DNA of 64,000 nucleotides from Sphingomonas abaci (lineage in GTDB: Bacteria > Pseudomonadota > Alphaproteobacteria > Sphingomonadales > Sphingomonadaceae). Position numbers and translations under genes: made by a program. The DNA is taken from positions 1-64,000 of the forward strand of contig NZ_JACHNY010000002.1 in the NCBI RefSeq assembly GCF_014199625.1. Reading direction: 5' to 3'. Shown piece after piece: positions 57,965 to 64,000 of the stretch. The notes under the pieces were generated by a model, which was not told the origin of the DNA, searched no databases, and worked only from the letters and a program-made list of their open reading frames with translations. Each line of letters starts with the position of its first letter. Positions within the stretch are counted from its first letter, which is position 1.

Positions 57965-59415
57965 TTCAGCCGCTCGGCCAGCATTGCGAACTGGTCGACA
58001 TCGGCGCTGTCGTCCTGGTCGGTCAGCGTCGTCGGATAGTCGCCGGTGAAGCAGGCGTCGCAATAGCGCGGCTTGCTGTCGCGCTTCGCCTCGCCCAAGG
58101 CCTTGTACAGGCCGTCGATCGAAACGAAGGCCAGGCTGTCGGCATGGATGAAATCGGTCATGCCGCCGAGATCGAGTTTCGCCGCCAGCAGCTTGGCGCG
58201 CTCGGGCGTGTCGACGCCGTAGAAGCAGCTATGCCGCGTCGGCGGACTGGCGATGCGCATATGCACCTCCGCCGCGCCGGCATCGCGCATCATCTGCACG
58301 ATCTTGAGCGACGTGGTGCCGCGCACGATCGAATCGTCGACCAGCACCACGCGCTTGCCCGCGATCAGCGCGCGATTGGCGTTGTGCTTCAGCTTGACGC
58401 CCAGATGGCGGACCTTGTCGCCCGGCTGGATGAACGTGCGGCCGACATAATGCGAGCGGATGATGCCCAACTCGAACGGGATGCCCGACGCTTGGGCATA
58501 GCCGATCGCCGCCGGCACGCCTGAATCGGGCACGGGTATGACCAGGTCGGCCTCGACCGGCGCCTCGGCGGCCAGCTGCGCGCCGATCTCCTTGCGCACC
58601 GAATAGATGCTGTGGTCGCCCGAGATCGAATCGGGCCGGGAGAAATAGACCCATTCGAAGATGCAGGGCCGCGCCGCCACCGCCTCGAACGGTCGGATCG
58701 AGCGAATCTCGCCATTCTGGACGATGACCAGCTCGCCGGGTTCCAGCGAGCGCTCGAAGGTCGCCCCGCATACGTCGAGCGCCACCGTCTCCGAGGCGAA
58801 GATCACCGCCTTGTCGAGCCGGCCCATGACCAGCGGCCGGATGCCGAGCGGGTCGCGGCAGGCGATCATGCCCTCCGGCGTCATCACGATCAGCGAATAG
58901 GCGCCTTCGATCTGCTTCAACGCGTCGATGAAGCGGTCGAGCAGGGTGCGATAGCTGGAGGTGGCGACCAGATGGATGATCGTTTCCGTGTCGGAGGTCG
59001 ACTGGAAGATCGAACCCCGCCGCACCAGCTCGCGCCGCAGCTTCATCGCGTTGGAGATGTTGCCGTTATGCGCGATCGCGAAGCCGCCCGATTGCAACTC
59101 GGCATAAAGTGGTTGCACGTTGCGCAGCGCCGTCTCGCCGGTGGTCGAGTAGCGGACATGACCCGCGGCCGTCCCGCCGGGCAGCGCACGGATCACGTCG
59201 TCCCGGTCGAAATTGCCGGCGACATGGCCCATCGCGCGGTGGGTGTGGAAGTGAAGCCCGTCAAAGGAGGTGATCCCCGCCGCTTCCTGCCCGCGATGCT
59301 GCAGGGCGTGAAGCCCCAGCGCCGTGAGCGCGGCAGCGCTGTCGCTACCCGAAACGCCAAAGATGCCGCACTCCTCGCGCAGCTTGTCATCGTCAAATGG
59401 ATTGGTGGTCAGCAT
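57961..59415 (-). CDS. purF: Amidophosphoribosyltransferase
   Basis: Encodes 484 residues. The propeptide ends before Cys16 of EECGIFGVSG, the N-terminal nucleophile of the glutaminase domain. The PRPP-binding loop is VVLVDDSIVRGTTS. It catalyses the first step of purine synthesis, making 5-phosphoribosylamine. The upstream region (59416-59540) is shared with the divergent gene at 59541. Confidence 0.97.
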   Translation of the reverse strand: MLTTNPFDDDKLREECGIFGVSGSDSAAALTALGLHALQHRGQEAAGITSFDGLHFHTHRAMGHVAGNFDRDDVIRALPGGTAAGHVRYSTTGETALRNVQPLYAELQSGGFAIAHNGNISNAMKLRRELVRRGSIFQSTSDTETIIHLVATSSYRTLLDRFIDALKQIEGAYSLIVMTPEGMIACRDPLGIRPLVMGRLDKAVIFASETVALDVCGATFERSLEPGELVIVQNGEIRSIRPFEAVAARPCIFEWVYFSRPDSISGDHSIYSVRKEIGAQLAAEAPVEADLVIPVPDSGVPAAIGYAQASGIPFELGIIRSHYVGRTFIQPGDKVRHLGVKLKHNANRALIAGKRVVLVDDSIVRGTTSLKIVQMMRDAGAAEVHMRIASPPTRHSCFYGVDTPERAKLLAAKLDLGGMTDFIHADSLAFVSIDGLYKALGEAKRDSKPRYCDACFTGDYPTTLTDQDDSADVDQFAMLAERLN

Positions 59416-59540
59416 CGGGCCCGCTCATGTCGTGCGGCTGCGCATATAGGGGGGGCGGAACGCTTTGTCGCCTGTTTGTCATGCGCGACGGAGCATAAGT
59501 TCGAAATGGGTGTTGTGGCGGCCGGATAGGGAGGACGCTC

Positions 59541-59792
59541 ATGGCCCGCGATCACGGACCGCAGATCAAGGACGACGCGTTGTTCGAGGCGCTGGTGGCG
59601 CAAGGAAATTCCACGGAGAAGGCAGCACGGATCGCCAATGCCAAGGCCAGGGGTTCGCTGTCGCACAATAGCGTCCATCTCGAAGATCGCACCAAGCCCG
59701 CGCTATTGGAACAGGCGAGGCGCATCGGCATCGCCGGCCGGTCGCGGATGACGAAGGCGGAACTCGTCGCGGCGATCCGCGATCATGGCTGA
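59541..59792 (+). CDS. Rho N-terminal/SAP-like small protein (DUF7218 type)
   Basis: Encodes 83 residues with a GGGAGGAC ribosome-binding site. The first half (DHGPQIKDDALFEALVAQGN STEKAARIANAKA) is a conserved small-protein region. The second half (LLEQARRIGIAGRSRMTKAELVAAIRDHG) is a Rho-N/SAP-like helix pair that binds nucleic acid. It is often seen as a small stress or plasmid-type protein in alphaproteobacteria. Confidence 0.8.
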   Translation: MARDHGPQIKDDALFEALVAQGNSTEKAARIANAKARGSLSHNSVHLEDRTKPALLEQARRIGIAGRSRMTKAELVAAIRDHG

Positions 59793-60024
59793 GATGGCGG
59801 AAATGCGGCATGATGCGGCGACTTCAAGGCCAATCGGACCGCTTGCCCCGGTCTTGCCGCAGTTGGTTCATTTTCGTGACAGGAAGCGTGGCAAAATCGT
59901 CACAGCCCGATGGTTCCGACGATAAAGAGCAGAATGCGCTGCAACAAAGCGGTGGTTCGCGGCTTCTGCTGGACCTGGAACGGGCTCGCCCGATGCCAAA
60001 GGTTCAACTTCAAGGTACAATGCC

Positions 60025-60654
60025 ATGCGTAAGCTTCTCCTCGCCACCGTCGCCGCCGCCGCGGCCGTCACCGCCGCCGCGCCGGCTTTCGCGCAGGACG
60101 CGGTCGCGCAGGATACGGTCGACACCACCGCCAACGAGGGGCCGCGCGCGCCCGACGGCACGAAGGCGTTCGGCATCGAGCCCTATGTCGGCGTGATGGG
60201 CGGCTGGGAGGAATTCGACCGCCAAGCCGGTCACGGCATCCCCAACACGCCGATCGGCACCGGCAAGCTGAATGGCGGCCTGGTGCAGGGCGTGGTCGGC
60301 GTGAACGTGCCGCTGGGCCCGGTGTTCGTCGGTGCCGAGGGCAACGCGACCAAGGGCTTCAAGGGCGATATCGACTGGGAATATGGCGTCGCCGGCCGCT
60401 TCGGCTTCCGCGCGGGTGACAGCGGCCTGTTCTATGGCAAGGTCGGCTACCAGTGGGTGAACTTCGACAAGTTCGGCGACAACAGCCCGGACTATGGCGC
60501 CGTCAGCTACGGCATCGGCGCCGAGGTCGGCCCGAAGGACATCGGCCTGTCGGGCATCACCGGCAATGCGGGCGTGCGCCTGCGCGTCGAGGCGTCGACC
60601 TTCGGCAGCGCGAAGAGCTTCCGTCCGATGGCGGGCGTGATCGCGCACTTCTGA
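60025..60654 (+). CDS. Outer-membrane opacity-type beta-barrel protein
   Basis: Encodes 209 residues. The signal peptide (MRKLLLATVAAAAAVTAAAPAFAQ) is followed by alternating aromatic strands (EPYVGVMGGWEEF; GRFGFRAGDSGLFYGKVGYQWVNF) and an end in AHF, a C-terminal Phe as in outer-membrane proteins. It resembles the eight-strand OmpA/opacity barrel. It is probably an abundant structural surface protein with its own terminator. Confidence 0.85.
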   Translation: MRKLLLATVAAAAAVTAAAPAFAQDAVAQDTVDTTANEGPRAPDGTKAFGIEPYVGVMGGWEEFDRQAGHGIPNTPIGTGKLNGGLVQGVVGVNVPLGPVFVGAEGNATKGFKGDIDWEYGVAGRFGFRAGDSGLFYGKVGYQWVNFDKFGDNSPDYGAVSYGIGAEVGPKDIGLSGITGNAGVRLRVEASTFGSAKSFRPMAGVIAHF

Positions 60655-60681
60655 TCCTGGCGATCACCGGCGTGAAAAGCG

Positions 60682-60720
60682 GGGCGGGGGCGACAATGGT
60701 CGCCTCCGCCCTTCTTTTTT
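60682..60720 (+). terminator. Rho-independent terminator of the outer-membrane protein gene
   Basis: GGGCGGGGGCGAC, loop AATG, GTCGCCTCCGCCC and then TTCTTTTTT: a 13-bp stem with one mismatch and a U tract, 28 bp after the stop codon. Confidence 0.9.
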
Positions 60721-60749
60721 GCGTGGGCGTTCAGGCCCATATGCCGTGA

Positions 60750-61088
60750 ATGACGGGTCGGGTGAAACGACAGGCGGGCCTGGCGGAGGCGGCGGCGCTG
60801 GCCGAGCGACGCGATGCGCCGCCGCCCGCCTGCGTGTTATGCGGCCGGCCGTTGGGCCGCCGTATCGAATGGCATCATCTCGTACCCAAGAGCGAAGGTG
60901 GCCGGATCACCGCGCCGATCCACCCGATCTGCCACCGGACCATCCATGCCAGCTTCGGCAATACGGACCTGGCCCGGCGCTTTGCCGATCCGGAGGTGCT
61001 GCGCGTGCAGCCGGCGATCGCGCGGTTCCTGCGCTGGATCGCCGACAAGCCGGCCGATTTTCACGCGCCGGTGCGGACGCGGCGATGA
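60750..61088 (+). CDS. HNH endonuclease-like protein
   Basis: Encodes 112 residues. CVLCGRPLGRRIEWHHLVPKSEGG and HPICHRTIHASFGN give the zinc-binding CxxC and the His-His/Asn/His-like core. It is a small host HNH-domain protein of the type found in many sphingomonads, with no phage genes beside it. Nuclease activity is plausible but unproven. Confidence 0.85.
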   Translation: MTGRVKRQAGLAEAAALAERRDAPPPACVLCGRPLGRRIEWHHLVPKSEGGRITAPIHPICHRTIHASFGNTDLARRFADPEVLRVQPAIARFLRWIADKPADFHAPVRTRR

Positions 61089-61126
61089 CCGACCTGGGGA
61101 GCGATCTGCGCCCCCGCGCGAACAGG

Positions 61127-62350
61127 CTATAGCGCCCGGCCGCCCTTCCACAGGCGCAGCGCCTTGCCTTCCACCGGCAAGCCGTCGAACGGCGTGTTGC
61201 CAGCCGAGGCGAAGGCGTCGCCGGCGATCCGCACCGGCGCGCGGTCGTCGAACAGCAGCAGGTCGGCGGGCAGGCCGACCGCGAGTCGGCCCGTGTCCAG
61301 CCCCAGGGCGCGGGCCGGGTTGACGGCGAGCAGCTGGAACAAGCGGTCCAGCGAGCAATGGCCGTCGCGCACCAGCATCAGCGCCAGTGGCAGCAACGTT
61401 TCCGCCCCCGCCATGCCGGCCGACGAATCAGCGAAGGGCAGGCGCTTTTCCTCCGGTCCATGCGGATCATGGCCCGACGACAGGATGTCGATCGTGCCGT
61501 CGGCGATGGCGGCCAGACAGGCCCGTCGATCGGCGTCGTCGCGAAGCGGCGGCGAGAGATGCGCGAAGGTGCGGAAATCGCTTACCGCGATGTCCGACAG
61601 GTGGAGATGCGCGGGCGTGATCCCGCAGGTGACCGCGACGCCGCGCCGCTTCGCCGCCCGCACCAGGTCGAGCGCCGCGGCGGTGGTGACCTGGCGCAGA
61701 TGCAACCGCGCGCCGCTGGCCTCCGCCAGTTGCAGGTCGCGCGCTACCGCCAGCGCCTCGGCGACGGCCGGGGCGGAAGGCAGGCCGAGTCGCGTCGCCG
61801 TCTCGCCATCGGTCGCGACCGCCCCGTGGGTCAGGCCGTCATCCTCGGCATGGGTGACGACGGTCAGGCCCAGGTCGCCGGCATAGGCGAACAGCTTGGC
61901 CATCACGCCCGAATCGGCGATCCAGCGGCGGCCGGTGCCGACCGCGCGCGCGCCCGCCTCGACGCAGAAGGCCATCTCCGCCAGGTCCTGACCCATCAGT
62001 CCGCGCGTCGCGGCGGCGATGGGGTGGATCCACAGATCGGGCCGGCCGACCAGCGCCGCGCGCTGCACCACGCCGGGATCGTCCAGCACCGGTCGCTGGT
62101 CGGGCATCAACGCGACCCGTACGATGCCACCGCGCCGGCACGCCTCGCGGTCGACCGAGAAGACGCCGAAATCGACGATGCCGGGGGCGAGCAGCTTGCC
62201 GCCGCAATCGAACCTATCCGCGTCGGCCGGCACATCGACCGCGCCCACGCCAGCGATGACGCCGTCGCGGACCAGCAGCGCGCCCGGCTCGACACGGTCG
62301 GCGAGCACCAGGCGGGCGTTGGTGAAGGCGATGTTCTGTGCCTGGCTCAT
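61127..62350 (-). CDS. Dihydroorotase-like protein lacking HxH metal site (PyrX/PyrC'-like)
   Basis: Encodes 407 residues from ATG 62350 (ATGA overlap with pyrB). The amidohydrolase fold is clear ([27 protein letters not shown]). The metal ligands that should read D-x-H-x-H at residues 60-64 are DFGVF, so both histidines are gone. The rest of the family pattern is kept. Overlap with pyrB resembles the Pseudomonas pyrB-pyrC' pair, where an inactive dihydroorotase is needed for aspartate transcarbamoylase assembly. The true dihydroorotase should be elsewhere in the genome. Confidence 0.85.
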   Translation of the reverse strand: MSQAQNIAFTNARLVLADRVEPGALLVRDGVIAGVGAVDVPADADRFDCGGKLLAPGIVDFGVFSVDREACRRGGIVRVALMPDQRPVLDDPGVVQRAALVGRPDLWIHPIAAATRGLMGQDLAEMAFCVEAGARAVGTGRRWIADSGVMAKLFAYAGDLGLTVVTHAEDDGLTHGAVATDGETATRLGLPSAPAVAEALAVARDLQLAEASGARLHLRQVTTAAALDLVRAAKRRGVAVTCGITPAHLHLSDIAVSDFRTFAHLSPPLRDDADRRACLAAIADGTIDILSSGHDPHGPEEKRLPFADSSAGMAGAETLLPLALMLVRDGHCSLDRLFQLLAVNPARALGLDTGRLAVGLPADLLLFDDRAPVRIAGDAFASAGNTPFDGLPVEGKALRLWKGGRAL

Positions 62351-63345
62351 GCCCAGCCCTCCACGCCGCGCGCGCGTCGGGTCAGGACATCCAGACACGC
62401 CATCCGCACCGCCACCCCCATCGCCACCTGCTCGGTGATCGCCGATTGCGGTCCGTCCGCGACTGCCGAGTCGATCTCGATGCCCCGGTTCATCGGGCCG
62501 GGGTGCATGACCAGCGCATCGGCCTTGGCGCGCTTCAGCCGCTCGGGCGTCAGGCCGTAGCGCAGTCGGAATTCGCGCGGCGAGGGGACATAGCCGCCGT
62601 CCATCCGCTCGTTCTGCAAGCGCAGCATCATCACCACGTCCGCCCCCTCCAGCGCCGCGTCGAAATCGGTGAAGCGGGTCACGCCCATCCGCTCGACCGC
62701 CGGCGGCATCAGCGTGGACGGCGCGCAGACCCGCACCTCGGCCGCCAGCGCGGTCAGCGCCAGGATGTTGGAGCGCGCGACCCGGCTGTGCAGCAGGTCG
62801 CCGCAGATCACCACGCGCTGCCCCTCGATCCGCCCGCGCCGCCGGCGGATGGTCAGCGCGTCGAGCAGCGCCTGGGTCGGATGCTCGTGCCGGCCGTCGC
62901 CGGCGTTCAGCACGGCGCAATCGACCTTGTCGGCGATTAGCTTCACCGCGCCCGAACTCATATGGCGGATGACCAATATGTCGGCGCGCATCGCGTTCAG
63001 CGTCTGCGCGGTGTCGATCAGCGTCTCGCCCTTCTTCACCGAGCTTTGCGCGGCATGCATGTTGACCACGTCCGCGCCCAGGCGCTTGCCTGCGATCTCG
63101 AAGCTCAAGAGCGTGCGCGTGCTGTTCTCGAAGAAAGCGTTGATCTGGGTGAGGCCGGCCAGCCGCGCCCAGTCGCGATCCTGTCCGCGATCATGCTGGC
63201 GGTTCGCCTCCACCCAGTGCTCGGCCTCGTCGAGCAGGAAGGCGATCTCGTGCGGCTCCAGTCCCTCGATCCCGGTCAGGTGGCGATGGGGGAACACGGC
63301 CCCCCCGGCGATCATGGCGGATGGGCGGTGGTTCGAGCGTGACAT
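62347..63345 (-). CDS. pyrB: Aspartate carbamoyltransferase catalytic subunit
   Basis: Encodes 332 residues. [13 protein letters not shown] is the carbamoyl-phosphate site, followed by [16 protein letters not shown] (80s loop with the Ser and Lys), [14 protein letters not shown] and [12 protein letters not shown]. It makes N-carbamoyl-aspartate in pyrimidine synthesis. It overlaps the pseudo-dihydroorotase by ATGA, consistent with a stoichiometric complex. Confidence 0.95.
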   Translation of the reverse strand: MSRSNHRPSAMIAGGAVFPHRHLTGIEGLEPHEIAFLLDEAEHWVEANRQHDRGQDRDWARLAGLTQINAFFENSTRTLLSFEIAGKRLGADVVNMHAAQSSVKKGETLIDTAQTLNAMRADILVIRHMSSGAVKLIADKVDCAVLNAGDGRHEHPTQALLDALTIRRRRGRIEGQRVVICGDLLHSRVARSNILALTALAAEVRVCAPSTLMPPAVERMGVTRFTDFDAALEGADVVMMLRLQNERMDGGYVPSPREFRLRYGLTPERLKRAKADALVMHPGPMNRGIEIDSAVADGPQSAITEQVAMGVAVRMACLDVLTRRARGVEGWA

Positions 63346-63508
63346 CGGCTGCCGCGGTTAGCGCCCGGACCCGAGTCGGGCAAGCCGGGGATACGGCCGG
63401 CATCGGAGCAAGAGCCCGCCAGAGCGAGGCGGATTGATGGTTAAAACGGCCAGCGGAGGCCATGTGACGTTGTAACCTTCTATTGGTGCGCCTATAAAGG
63501 CAGGCGAA

Positions 63509-63907
63509 ATGACCGTTGCGACGCAAACTTCCTGGTGGCCCAAGCTGGATCGGTTCGCGATCGGGCTATCGGGGCTATGCGCGGTGCATTGCGTCGCCAC
63601 GACCGCGCTGCTTGCCCTGGCGTCGACGGCGGGCGGGATGCTGCTCGACCCGCTGATCCACGAGGTCGGGCTCACGATGGCGATCCTGCTCGGGGCGCTC
63701 GCCTTGGGCAAGGGCATCCTGCATCATGGCCAGGCGCTGCCGGCGGCCGTCGGCGCATTCGGCCTGGGCGTGATGGCCGGGGCGATGACGCTGCCGCACG
63801 ACAGCGGCAGTCACGAGGCCTTGTGGACGATCGTCGGCGTCTCGCTGCTTGCGCTGGGGCATGAGCTCAATCGTCGCGCACATCGCTGGTCGCCCCTGAC
63901 CCATTAG
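63509..63907 (+). CDS. MerC-domain membrane protein
   Basis: Encodes 132 residues. GLSGLCAVHCVATTALL holds the paired cysteines of MerC, followed by two or three further membrane segments (LTMAILLGALALGKGI; VGAFGLGVMAGAMTL; LWTIVGVSLLALGH). MerC proteins move mercuric or other metal ions inward. A metal-dependent regulator often follows, which fits the next gene's His-rich start. Confidence 0.85.
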   Translation: MTVATQTSWWPKLDRFAIGLSGLCAVHCVATTALLALASTAGGMLLDPLIHEVGLTMAILLGALALGKGILHHGQALPAAVGAFGLGVMAGAMTLPHDSGSHEALWTIVGVSLLALGHELNRRAHRWSPLTH

Positions 63908-63963
63908 GGTCCCGACCGAAGCGCTCGCTTGCTGGAGAGGGCGGCATTCCCTATCTCGCGGCG

Positions 63964-64000
63964 ATGGCGACCGGGCACAATCATCACGAACCAGAGGGCG
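63964..64000 (+). CDS. Start of a gene, possibly Fur/Zur-family regulator (partial)
   Basis: From ATG 63964 the frame reads MATGHNHHEPEG to the window end. Fur/Zur-family regulators downstream of merC in sphingomonads often begin with a His-rich segment, but twelve residues are too few to name the family. The coding call itself is tentative. Confidence 0.35.
   Translation, partial: MATGHNHHEPEG

Noticed and set aside
1-64000. rRNA operon or CRISPR array
   Set aside because: None seen; only one tRNA was recognised.

Overview
The window reads as a GC-rich alphaproteobacterial chromosome, most likely a sphingomonad. The basis is codon and base composition, the host gene set (EttA, Mqo, AlaS, PurF, PyrB with an overlapping dihydroorotase-like gene, MerC) and GTA-like phage tail genes. 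About 38 kb of prophage occupies the left part (1 to about 37.85 kb). It is integrated at the 3' end of a CAT-anticodon tRNA gene on the minus strand (37807-37882). Ordinary chromosome follows to 64 kb. The left prophage end is not visible, because the window opens with the terminal repeats of an IS21-family element (36-95).

Prophage layout. Minus-strand late genes run right to left from 22.96 kb to 0.15 kb: terminase small and large subunits, portal, HNH endonuclease, Mu-F-like head protein, protease/scaffold, decoration protein, DUF2184 capsid, fibre-like proteins, connectors, tail completion and tail tube proteins, a tail chaperone with a -1 frameshift on an A9 tract, tape measure, four tail-tip proteins in gene-transfer-agent order, an SGNH-like tail fibre, and small membrane proteins. 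Two plus-strand cargo genes interrupt this block. A 13-bp element (CTGACGGCGGTAA on the coding strand) occurs six times, each time upstream of a late gene, and in four cases 31-32 nt before the start codon. From 22.4 to 29.7 kb lie minus-strand early and replication genes (VapE-like ATPase, VRR-NUC nuclease, DEAD helicase, small HTH proteins) and a cluster of about ten GTGTAGACA-like repeats that looks like an origin. At 29.7-30.5 kb an autocleavable S24 repressor is bracketed by four CACATC-NN-GATGTG operators, two of which lie inside the spacers of candidate divergent early promoters. Plus-strand early genes (30.5-36.4 kb) carry a YqaJ-type exonuclease, a Sak4-like ATPase, small overlapping genes, an XF1762-family protein and an AlpA-like excisionase. 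They converge on the tyrosine integrase.

Host region (37.9-64 kb): an alanine-zipper-like lipoprotein, an M28 peptidase, the ABC-F factor EttA, a Baeyer-Villiger monooxygenase fused to an alpha/beta hydrolase, a SpoU-type rRNA methyltransferase, a dicarboxylate symporter, a Tat-exported M24 peptidase, malate:quinone oxidoreductase with an unusual twin-arginine/lipobox N-terminus, AlaS, a CPA2 antiporter, a DNA photolyase, an SDR coupled to PurF, an outer-membrane beta-barrel protein, an HNH protein, PyrB overlapping a dihydroorotase-like protein that lacks the HxH metal site, a MerC-family protein, and the start of one more gene.

The main candidates for something undescribed are the six-copy late-gene leader element, the iteron-like cluster, and the natural monooxygenase-hydrolase fusion. 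All functional assignments come from reading motifs and gene order; no database search was run.
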